30,000 nt of DNA from Anaeromyces robustus (taxonomy: Eukaryota; Neocallimastigomycota; Neocallimastigomycetes; Neocallimastigales; Neocallimastigaceae): assembly GCA_002104895.1 (NCBI GenBank), contig MCFG01000002.1, positions 20,001 through 50,000 of the forward strand. The letters are read 5' to 3'. Made by a program: the position numbers and the translations under genes. The notes below the pieces were generated by a model. The model ran no database searches. It was given only the letters and a program-made list of their open reading frames with translations, and was not told where the DNA came from. This document shows, one piece after another, positions 20,113-30,000 of the stretch. The number at the start of each line of letters is the position of its first letter. Positions within the stretch are counted from its first letter, which is position 1.

Positions 20113-22279
20113 AATTTAATATTATAATACCAAAGTGTTTTATTTTGTACTAAATTTATATTAAAATATTGTTTTAATTATATTTGTCAAATTCTAAACA
20201 TTTATTTATTTATCTATATATTTATTTATTTATTTATATATAAATTAAATATATAGATTCAATAATTTATTTATTATTAATAATATATTTATTTATTTAT
20301 TATTATATTTTATTATAGTTTATTTTATAATTTCTATTATTATAATTTCTATTCTTTTTTTATTTAATTCTTATTATTTTATTATAATTTCTATTCTTTT
20401 TTTTTTTTTTTATATTATATTTTTATTATTTATAATAATAAATATATTAAAATAATGTTACACATATATATATTTTTTATTTTCTATATTTTCTATGTCC
20501 TATAATTTTTTTAAAAATATATAAAAAAGAAAATACTTTTTAGCCTAAAATAGTATTTATAAACTAATGGTATATTCTTTTTTTATTATCATTTTTATTA
20601 TTGTTTTTTTTTTTTGTTTCTTTTTTTTTTTTTTTTTTTTTTAAAAAAGGAACAAGGAAAATGTAAAAGTTATTTTATATGAAAATAATGCATATTTTAA
20701 ACCATCTTTTACTTTTTTACTTGTTTTAGTTTTATAAATTTTAATTAATAATTAATTAAAGATTAATTAAAGATATATTTATATTAAAAACTATTTATTA
20801 ATATAAATTAATTATTCCTTTAAAAAAAAAATTTTTTTTTTATTTTTATAAAAATGTTCAAAATCAATAAAAATTATCACATGAAAATCAAATAATTTTT
20901 ACTTAATAAATCAAATTTGTTAGTTGTGTCCTTTTTTTTTTTTTTTTTTATTTATATTATTTCATCCTTTTTTTTTTATTTTTTATTTGTTTTTGTTTTT
21001 GTTTTTTTATTTTTATTTTTGTTTTCTTTTTTTCTTTTTGTTTATTTGTTTTTTTAATCTATTTTATTATTTTTATGCATAATATTAATAATGCCGTTAA
21101 GAAAATCTAATTTGTTCCTTTATCTTAATAAATCTATAGGAAAAAAAAATTTTTTTTATTTCTTCATTTACTTGCATGATTTTCTTGGAAAAAAAAAAAA
21201 AAATACAAATTTTAATTCATATAATTTTTATTGAATAAGACATTTTAAAATATTTTTTCTTTTTACATAAAAACCAATTAAAGAATAAAGACACTTAGTT
21301 GTGTTGTATTATGTTTTTTTTTTTTTTTTAATTATGTCCTTTTTTTTTTTTTTTTTTAGTAATTTTGTTATGATTATTCATTATTCATTATTCATTATTC
21401 ATTATTATTATTTGTATTTATAGATCTATTTAATATTTTGTATTTATTTCTATTGCATAAATATTAATAATTAATAACTATATCATTAAGTAAATGTGAT
21501 TAATTTTTTTTAATCACATTAATATTAAGAAAGATAAATTTATTTTCTTTTTTAATTAACTGCATGAATATTAATAATTATACCTTTAGAAAATTTATTT
21601 AATAATTTTATATATTTAGAAAAATAAAAGAGTTCTTTCTAAGAATTGATCAATCTCTTAATTATTTTATTTTAATAAAAACCTTTTTTTTTTTTTTACA
21701 GAATATTATTATAAAGTGAAAATATATATAAAAATAATTAATATCATTTTTAATTTATACAAATTTCTGTAAATTATATAATAAATATAAAAAAAAATTA
21801 TTAATAATATTATAAATAAAATTTAAGGATATTTAACATTATAATAATAATTATAATTAATAATAATATTTAATAATTATAATTAATAATAATAATTAAT
21901 AATTAATATTTAATAATTAATATTTAATAATTAATAATAAAAAACTATTATTTTTGAAATTCCACATTAAAAAACTACAATATTAAAAAAAAAATAATAA
22001 TATTTATTAATTATTTTTATTTTATATAATTAAAACATTTTTAAATTTTTATATTGTTTATATATTAATATAAATTAATATATTTAATTAAAAAAGAAAA
22101 AAAAAAGGAAAATATTTATAATAATATAAAGAAATTTTTTTTTTATATTTTTTTCATATGATTTATTTAATTTTTTTAAATTGCTATTATTAATAATATT
22201 ATTCATATTACCTATTATGAATCATTAATAAATTTAGATAAAAATGTCTATGAGTAAATATTAAATAATATTTTTTAAT

Positions 22280-22310
<31 letters not shown>

Positions 22311-24239
22311 AGAAAAAAAAATTAAACAAAATTATTTTATACTTTAAATATTTTAAATATAAAAAAAATTATTTAAAAAACTCTATATATTATATATATA
22401 TTATATATTCAAAATTATAAAAATATATAAAAAAAAATATTTCTTAATCTTAAATAATTTCAATACTATTTTTTTTTCTTAAATAATTTCAATACTATTT
22501 TTTTTTTTTAAATTACTTTACTTGTGGCATTTGAGATATTTAATTTATAAACGTGGATTTTAAAAGATAAACTAAATTGTGTTATTTCATTTATTCTATA
22601 CTTTCTTTTACCCATAGCAATTATTTACTAAATTAGGAAATTGAATTGTCAGAGTTTATTAAACAATTCTTTACCATAAAAGAATGTTTTTTTTTTTTTT
22701 TTTTTAGTAAATAATATATATTTAAATTCTTTAATTTAAGTTTAATCTTTATCTTTTGTATGGTGTTTTTATAATAATAGAAATTTCTAAAACAATTTAA
22801 TATAATTTTTATTTTTTTTTTATTATATATATTATATTATTATTATTATTTTTTTTTTTTGAATTTATAAATTTTGATTTTTGACTTTTGATTATACTTA
22901 CATAATTCAATTATTTTTAATATACCAATAATATTACAATATATTGTCAATATAAAACAACAATATATTAATATATTATATCTATTGTATAAATATAATT
23001 ATTTTTTGTATACAATATATAGATATAATTATTTTTGATTAATCCGCATTAATTAATAAATATTAATAATATTAAATGTTTCAAATATTAATATTAAACT
23101 GTGGTATTATATATTTTATTATAAATTTAAGTGTAAAAATAAATTAAAATAACAAATATAAAAAATTTATTATTTTGGTATTATTATATATAATTTATTT
23201 AATATATTTTATTCCACATTGGTTTCAAAAAAAAGAAAGCGGTTTTTTTTTTCTTTATATGTATATGTAACATAAAACATCATTTATAAATATTATTGTT
23301 ATAAAAGAATAATTAAATAAAATTAAATAAAATTAAATAAAATACTAAACAGAACAACAATATAATTACAGAATAATATTTAAATATTAATTTTATATAA
23401 TATTAAAAATATAGTTAATTTATTAAAAAAAAAATTTTTTTTTTGTTCTGCTTAATTAAATAAATTTAAAAAAAAAATTTTATTTAAATTTAAATATTAA
23501 TAAAATAAATAAAATTGATAAAAAGAAAGGATAATTTTAAAATTTAATTATTAATTATATTTTATTATATTAATAATTATTATTATAAAAAAAGTTATTT
23601 AAAAATTTAAACTATATTAAATATTGAATTTTTTTTTTTTTTGTTAATTATAAATTATTTTAATTTTGTAAATTAATTTTATAATTAATATTTTATTTTT
23701 TTTTTCATTTAAAATGTATATTAAACAGTTTCATTTTACATAAAATTTAATAAAACATTGTTATTAAAGAGGAAAAAAAAAGTTTATAATAACAAAGGTA
23801 TAAGATTTCCTAAAAATTAATAAAATTAATAAAATAAATAAAATAAATATTTTATATTATATATAATATATATATATTTTTAATTTCCCTTAAATATATA
23901 TATATATATTTTAATATTTTTATTGAATAATGAATAAATTATTTTCTTTTTTTTAATTGAAAAAAAAGTTAATTTTTGATAAGAAAATAGAATTATCTTG
24001 ACTATTTCAAATATATGGTTATGAAAAAAAAATTTTTTTCATTGAAAAGCAAAAACAATTTTTTTTTAAAATAAATAAATAAAAAAAAAATAAGAATTGT
24101 TAATATAAAAAAGGCTACATTTTAAATTTGGGTAAATATATAAATATAGTAAAAAAAAAATATATAATAAAAAAGTTTTGAATTTACCCTTTTTTTAATA
24201 TTTATTTTAGGAATATAAAAAAAAAACTACCTATACTTT
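20113..24239. other. gene-free AT-rich desert
   Basis: About 4.1 kb of homopolymers and TTTA/ATT runs. Between about 20870 and 21600 there are faint diverged repeats (TGCATAATATTAATAAT at 21076, TGCATAAATATTAATAAT at about 21455 and TGCATGAATATTAATAAT at about 21562; TTAGTTGTGTCC-type motifs at about 20920 and 21297). A less AT-biased patch lies at 22510-22680. I see no coding frame, tRNA or rRNA on either strand. Confidence 0.6.
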
Positions 24240-24745
24240 TTTTTTTTTTTAAACTTTAAATATTATAAAGTATTATTCAGAAATATAATTAATTTAGTTA
24301 TTACTAAAAACTCTAATAAAAATCCGGAAAGAAATATAATTAATTTTTTTTTTAAATTAATTAATATTTAAGTTTTAATTGTTCAAAAAAAATTTTAAAA
24401 TTTATATTAAATTCTATTATTAAATGTTTCTAATTTTTTTTTTAAATTAAAATTAATTTGGTAAATAGTATTGTAAAGTTAATTATTAATTTCTATCTAA
24501 TAAATCTATATAAAATAATAAAACAATTTTATTATTATAATATTTAGATTAATTCATTATAATATTTAGATTACTCATCGGAAAATAAATAAACATTAAT
24601 GCTAATTATTATTATTTAAAAAAAATTACAAAACCTATAATTTTCCGGTATCCCATTTTTTTTAAAAAGTTTAAATATTATAATATTTTATTCATCACGT
24701 TATAAACTATTAACTAATTAATTTAGTAATAAAATCATAAGTTTT
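24240..24745 (+). repeat. pair of diverged direct repeats
   Basis: TTTAAATATTATAAAGTATTATTCAG (from about 24254) with downstream ATAATTAATTTAGTTATTA resembles TTTAAATATTATAATATTTTATTCATC (from about 24671) with downstream AATTAATTTAGTAATAAAA. The copies are about 415 nt apart and much diverged. Between them CGGAAAAT (24579) and ATTTTCCG (24640) form a small inverted pair. Confidence 0.55.
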
Positions 24746-26232
24746 TTTTTTTTTTTTTTTTTTTTTGGTTAATATATATTAACATATTTTAAATAATAAT
24801 AATAATAATAATAATTATAATAATAATTATAATTATAATGATAATATAATAATAGTGATGATGATTATATTTATAATTAAAATAATAATTATAATAAAAG
24901 TAATTATAATAAAATATATATATATTTTATTTTTTCGTAAAAATTTTTTTATATTATTCCTAATTATTTTTTTATTTCAAAAAAAAAAAAATGATAAGGA
25001 AAAAAAAAAAAAGAAAACTTATAATACCTATAAAAATTTACTATTATGTTCCATATCTGTTATTATTATTTTTTCATTTTCGGTTAAATTATTTATATTA
25101 AAAAAAATTACCTTTTTTATAATATAAATGTTTCATATTTTATTTTATTTTTATTTTTATTATTATTTTTTTTTTTTTTTCGTTATTAAGATTTTAATTA
25201 TAAATTATATAAAATTTAAATATAACAATTTTATAGATGAATAATATTAAAATTATAACAATATGTAATAAATCATGTTATACTTTGCAATATACTTATA
25301 ATATATTATATAATATATTTAATATATGGAAATTAATTTATATTAATATATTAAAGTATAATAATATCTAAAATAAGTGAATAAGCATATATAATAATAA
25401 ATTTTATAACATAATATTAATTTATTATTATTATAATTACTATTATCTTTATTTTTATTTATTTATTTATTTAGTTATTTATTTATTATATTTTATTATA
25501 TATTATATTAATAGTAATATATTAATACTATTACTATTATTATTATATTACAATTCTTGTTATTATTACTATTATTATTACTATTATTTTTATAATAATA
25601 ATAATTATTATTATTATTATTGTATATATTAAACTTTTATTACAATAATAATTAATTTGGCTATTTTCTTTTTTGTAAAACTTTATTTATATATATTATA
25701 ATGTTTCACATTTTTAATTTTTGATTTAAAACTAATATAAATTTTAATATATTAAAAATTTACTTTTATATATAATTTAATCAAACTATTATATATTAAT
25801 AAATAAATTAATTAATAATAATAAAAAAAAAAAAAAAGCGTGCTTAATAAAAAATTATATAAAATAAGGTTTATATAATTTTTTTTAAATATATAAAGGA
25901 TTTCTTTTCTTCTTTTTTAACTTTTAAAGATTTGTTTTTTTTTTTTTTATAATTTTTATTAAAGAATCGATATATTGCGAAAAAAATTTTTTAAAAAAGC
26001 TATAATCTTTTTTTATAATAAAATACTACTATAAAAATAAAATATATTTTTTTATTTTTTAAATTTTATTTAAAAAAAGACATATATATTGTTTTATTAT
26101 TTTATGTATAAATAATAATATATAGTAATATAATATTTATTATAAAAATTAGAAATTATTTTTTTATATCTATTTTAAAAAAAAAAAGTTTAAATATTTT
26201 AGAAAAAAAAATTTTTTTTAAAGGTTAAAAAG
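24746..26232. other. gene-free AT-rich region upstream of the helix-turn-helix gene
   Basis: Poly(T) at about 24740-24766, AAT/ATT and TTTA runs, and A-rich blocks. An open frame at 24855-25127 is made almost only of Ile, Lys and Phe and follows base composition, so it is not called. The last few hundred bases must hold the promoter and 5' UTR of the next gene; no motif stands out. Confidence 0.6.
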
Positions 26233-27783
26233 ATGCAAGAAAATACTTTTTTTGAAAATCCACTTAATATTTATATTTCTAAGCAAAGAAAATTTAAAAG
26301 CTTAGTAAAAAGTGTTCAAAGATCCTTAAAATCAAAAGAATATAAACAACATGGATATTCTTTTGATGAATTTATTAAGAAGAGATGGAATATTTCAAAA
26401 GCTCAAGCATATCGTTATTTAATATCTGCTAAAGTTTTAGATCAACTTGAAGAATTTGATATTCAACCTTGTAAGTAAAAATAAATAATATTAATATTAT
26501 TCAATAAAAAAAAATATAAATATTATTATTAATTAAAATATCTTCCATATATGTTTAACTAATGAAAAAAAAATTTTTTTTCTTTTTTAATAATTTTAAT
26601 ATCTTATAATATAGCCTATGAACGTTTATGTAGATCTTTATATAATTATGCAAAAACTCCACAACAAATGAAATTATTATGGGGAACTATTCTTAAAAAA
26701 GCTAGAAGTAGACCAGATTGTATTAATAGTTCTCATGTTACTAAAATTTGGAAAGAACTTTATTCTGATGAAAGATATTCACATATTTGTAATTTTGAAA
26801 AGGAAATTATGGATAAAGTAGAAAAATCTTTAAATATGTATTCTAGAAAAATGAAATTTAAACAAATTAATGGAAATGGTAATGTATCAGATTCTACTTC
26901 TACTACTACTACCACCACCAATAGTACTACAATGGAAAATGATAAAAAAGTTATTTATAATACTCCTAATAGTATTTCATCCAATCCAGTTATTCCAAGC
27001 ACTACTGTTCCAAGTGAAACCAGTTCTCATCAATATAGTCCATTAATGAGAGATGCAAAATTAAAGACTATGTCCTACAATGATAATCCTACTATCAAAA
27101 ATACTACTTTAATTAATCAATATAATTCCCAAGTTTCTAATATTCCATCTCCAATTTTAACCAATCAATATGGAAATAATATGCCAAATAATATGACTTA
27201 TAATAATAGAAATATTCAATTAAATACCCCATTATCTCCTGTAAGCAATTATAGTCCAATTAATGATGAAAATAAAATTAATACTTACAATAAACCAACT
27301 ACCATTATATATCAACAACCTACTACCCAACAACCAACTGCTACTATACCATCTCAAAACCCAATTAATATTAATAATCAACCACAACCACAACAACAAC
27401 CACAACCTCAACCACAATTACCACCTCAAGCAAACCAAATGCAACAACCTCAACCAGTAACTCAATATAAATATACAACTAATACACCACAACCTTATCA
27501 AAATTATAATCCAACTAATAATCAAATACAATATCAATATACTACAATTCCTCAAAATAATATTCAAACCACAAATTCAGGAAGTAGTACTTATGTTGCT
27601 ATTAATTATCCTACTTCACCAGTTGATATTCAATATCAACAACAACAACAACAACAACAATATATTAATTATCAAAAACCACAACAAACTATTATATATT
27701 ACAAAACAGCAGAACAAACTGTTCAACCTGCTAATAATATTGTTATTAATAATAATGGAAGTAATTATTATTATACCAATTAA
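26233..27783 (+). CDS. helix-turn-helix-like protein with Gln/Asn/Pro-rich C-terminus
   Basis: I do not know a gene name. Two exons, 26233-26470 and 26615-27783 (GTAAGT donor, TAG acceptor), give 468 residues. The conserved-looking part is residues 1-160: FDEFIKKRWNISKAQAYRYL (45-62), ISAKVLDQL, PSYERLCRSL joined across the intron (79-88), LLWGTILKKA (100-109) and INSSHVTKIWKEL (116-128). This layout (RWxISxxxAYRxIxAxxV, then PxxERxxRxL, then WxxVL) resembles predicted DNA-binding proteins of bacterial plasmids and phages as I recall them. Residues from about 170 are Thr-, Asn-, Pro- and Gln-rich, with an uninterrupted poly-Gln run of about 9 near residue 420, as in disordered transcription-factor tails. 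A nuclear DNA-binding role is inference. It is isolated by 12 kb of desert upstream. Confidence 0.82.
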
Positions 27784-29454
27784 AAAATCAATCAATAAAT
27801 AAATAAATATTTTTTATTTTACTAAATAATCATATATATAACGCAATTCATAATATAAAAAAAAATCAAAAAAAAAAAAAATTATATATAAAAAAAAAGG
27901 ATTTTTCTAAGTATTAAATTAATATAATCTTAATACCGAATAATCTATAGAAATATAATAGAAATAGAAATTAGAATCTATTATTCCTTAAATTTATTTA
28001 TTACAAAATTTAATATTGTAGTAAATAAAAAAAAAACAATATAGAGAGATTTTAATTAATTCTAATTAAAAAAAAATTAATAATTTTAATATAATAATCC
28101 TTAATTAGAAATAATTAAAATATAATAATATTTTTTTTTATGTTTATTAATTTTTTTTATACAAAAGATTAATAAATATATAATAGAATTTTTTATTACG
28201 ATATATACATATAATACATATATATATATAATATTTATATGTTTATAAATATAAGTTAATTATTAAGTCTTTTTTTTATTTTTTTTATTAATTACATTCG
28301 TATTTACATTTTCATAATTATTAATTATTATTAATAAGGAAAAAAAAAAAGCAACTATTAATCCATTAGTTAATTCATTCTTTATTTTTTTTTTATAATT
28401 ATTTGATATTTATCTTTTTTTTTTTTTTTTACTATTTTTGTTAAAATTATTTTCTTTCATATTTATCATATTAAAAAAAAATTATGTATGCAATTATTTA
28501 AAAAAAAAAAAAAAAAAAAAAAACATATATAAAATAAAAATAAAATAAAAATTTTTAAAATATATAAAATTAAAAAAAATTACATAAATATTTTTTTTTT
28601 ATGATATGATATAAATATTATAAATATTTAAAAAAAAAAAAAAAAAATTCAAAAAAAAAAAAAAAAAAAGAAATTTTTTGAAAGTATACTTAATATAGTA
28701 TCCACAATGTTATACTATTTTTACTTATTAATATTATTATTATTTTTATTTTTATTTTAATTAATTAATTAATTAATATTATTATTATTTTTTAATTAAT
28801 TTATTTGTGTCTTTTAAATTTTAAATTAATTTATAATTAATTTTTTTACATAAATTAAAAATAATATTTAATAATTCTAGAAAAAATCAAAAAAAAAAAA
28901 AAAAAAAAAAACAGATTATGATTTAATATGAAATATAGTTTGTCAGTACTTAGTCATTTTTTTTTTTTTATAAATTAAATATAAATATACTTTTTTTTTT
29001 CCCCTTTTTTTTTATTTGTATATAATAAGCAATAATTAAAAAAGAAAGAAAAAAAAAATTTTTTTTTTAATAATAATAATAATCATAATATTAATAATTT
29101 TAATAAAAAATCCCATTGTTTAAAAAAAAAAATAAAATATTAAAATAGGAAAAAAAAAACAATCATTAAATTTAATATTTTTTTATTAAATAATTAAATT
29201 TCAAAATAAAAAAAGTTTATTTAACTTTATATAATATATTATAATAAATAAAATAAAATAAAATAAAATTAAAATAAATGGATTTTCAATTAACAGAAAA
29301 TAATATATAAAATTTATTAATAATAAAATTCAATATAATTTTTTGTTTTAATTTTTCTTTTTTTTTTATTTTATTATTATATTATATTATATTATATTAT
29401 TTTATTTTGTTTTATTTTATATATTTTTTCTTTTTCTTATGATTTATATATTTA
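27784..29454. other. gene-free AT-rich flank
   Basis: The 3' flank of the helix-turn-helix gene, then A/T homopolymers (poly(A) at 28500-28522, 28630-28646 and 28650-28669), TTAATTAA runs and (ATATT)n at about 29375-29400. No credible open frame or RNA gene seen. Confidence 0.6.
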
Positions 29455-29865
29455 TTTATTTATATATATATATTTTTTTAATTAAATAATTTATTTATTT
29501 ATTTACTAATTTAGTAAGTTTATATATTAATTTATATATTAATTTATTTATTTACTAATTTAGTAATTTTATTTATTAATTTATTTAGTTATTTATATAT
29601 TTATTTATTAATTTATTTATAAATTTACATATTTATTAATTTATTTATTTACTAATTTATTTATTAATTTACTTATTTATAATTTACTAATTTATTTATT
29701 TGTTATTTATTAATTTTATTCATTTACTTTCATTTACTAATCTATTATTTATTTATTTATTTAATAATTTAATAATTTTATTTATTTACTAATCTATTAT
29801 TTATTTAATAATTTTATTCATTTATTAATCTATTATTTATTTATTTATTTATTTTTAATTAAATG
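29455..29865. repeat. degenerate TTTATTTA / TTTACTAATTTA minisatellite
   Basis: About 400 bp of TTTA, TTAATTTA and TTACTAATTTATTTATT units in changing order. Larger words such as ATTTACTAATTTAGTAA recur (about 29502 and 29550), and AATCTATTATTTATTTA recurs about 29740, 29790 and 29826. Confidence 0.85.
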
Positions 29866-29972
29866 ATTTCTTGATTTATTTGATTTTACTTGATTTTAAG
29901 TGATTTTAAGTGATTTACTGATTTTAGTACAAATTACAATTAATTTTATTTAATATAAATTTTTATTGAAAA

Positions 29973-30000
29973 ATGTTATTCAAAGAATATTTGATACAAG
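29973..30000 (+). CDS. possible 5' end of a gene running off the right edge
   Basis: An ATG at 29973 opens a frame MLFKEYLIQ that is uninterrupted to the window end. It follows an AT-only leader ending TTGAAAA, like the other starts here, and base composition becomes less repetitive from about 29870. Only nine codons are visible, so this is a hint, not an identification. Confidence 0.3.

Noticed and set aside
24855-25127. 90-residue frame rich in Ile, Lys and Phe
   Set aside because: Contents are translated AAT/ATT and homopolymer runs; no motif, no neighbouring splice structure, composition equal to surrounding noncoding DNA.
27232-27802. Three overlapping frames in and opposite the Gln/Asn-rich region
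   Set aside because: Shadows of the CAA/AAT/CCA repeats in the 26233-27783 gene.
1-30000. tRNA, rRNA, spliceosomal RNA or CRISPR arrays
   Set aside because: Looked for a GGTTCGA-type B box, conserved rRNA words, U6-like sequence and regularly spaced repeats with unique spacers; none found by eye. The direct repeats at 15.6-17.1 kb have related, not unique, intervening DNA.

Overview
The window looks like nuclear DNA of an extremely AT-rich, intron-dense fungus. The best guess is an anaerobic gut fungus (Neocallimastigomycota). Grounds for this: noncoding DNA made almost wholly of A/T homopolymer runs and AAT, ATT and TTTA microsatellites; short GT-AG introns of near-pure A+T; standard-code eukaryotic genes; and an intronless bacterial-type acyltransferase. 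Dictyostelid-like genomes share the AT and poly-Asn/Gln habit, but the intron density and gene set fit a fungus better. The assignment is inference.

Left third (1-11521) is the gene-dense part, and most of its genes are split. It holds: (i) a minus-strand Lgl/Sro7/tomosyn WD40 exocytosis regulator (about 81-4093, 11 exons, continuing off the left edge); (ii) a plus-strand Mediator subunit MED22 (4687-5549, 4 exons), divergent from it; (iii) a minus-strand tail-anchored protein matching PEX26, the peroxisomal anchor of the PEX1-PEX6 ATPase (6196-7533, 3 exons), convergent with MED22; (iv) a plus-strand proteasome assembly chaperone PSMD5/S5b (8478-11521, 12 exons). Exon borders were worked out by hand from GT-AG signals, frame continuity and recalled family similarity.

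Middle: an intronless acyltransferase-3 family membrane protein (12903-14183), then about 12 kb without a convincing gene (14184-26232). This desert is not uniform. It holds an array of related repeats built on a 44-nt motif, two copies of which form a near-perfect head-to-head palindrome (15601-15720). It also holds a decayed copy of part of PSMD5 that still carries intron sequence (17125-17353), a 200-nt-spaced direct repeat, an ATT-rich higher-order minisatellite, and a 206-bp tandem duplication bracketed by an older diverged repeat (19330-20112).

Right end: a two-exon gene (26233-27783) whose N-terminus resembles the helix-turn-helix DNA-binding proteins of bacterial plasmids and phages and whose C-terminal half is Gln/Asn/Pro/Thr-rich. 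AT-rich noncoding DNA follows to the edge, where a possible new ORF begins at 29973. The genes are functionally unrelated housekeeping and accessory loci; there is no operon or obvious cluster.
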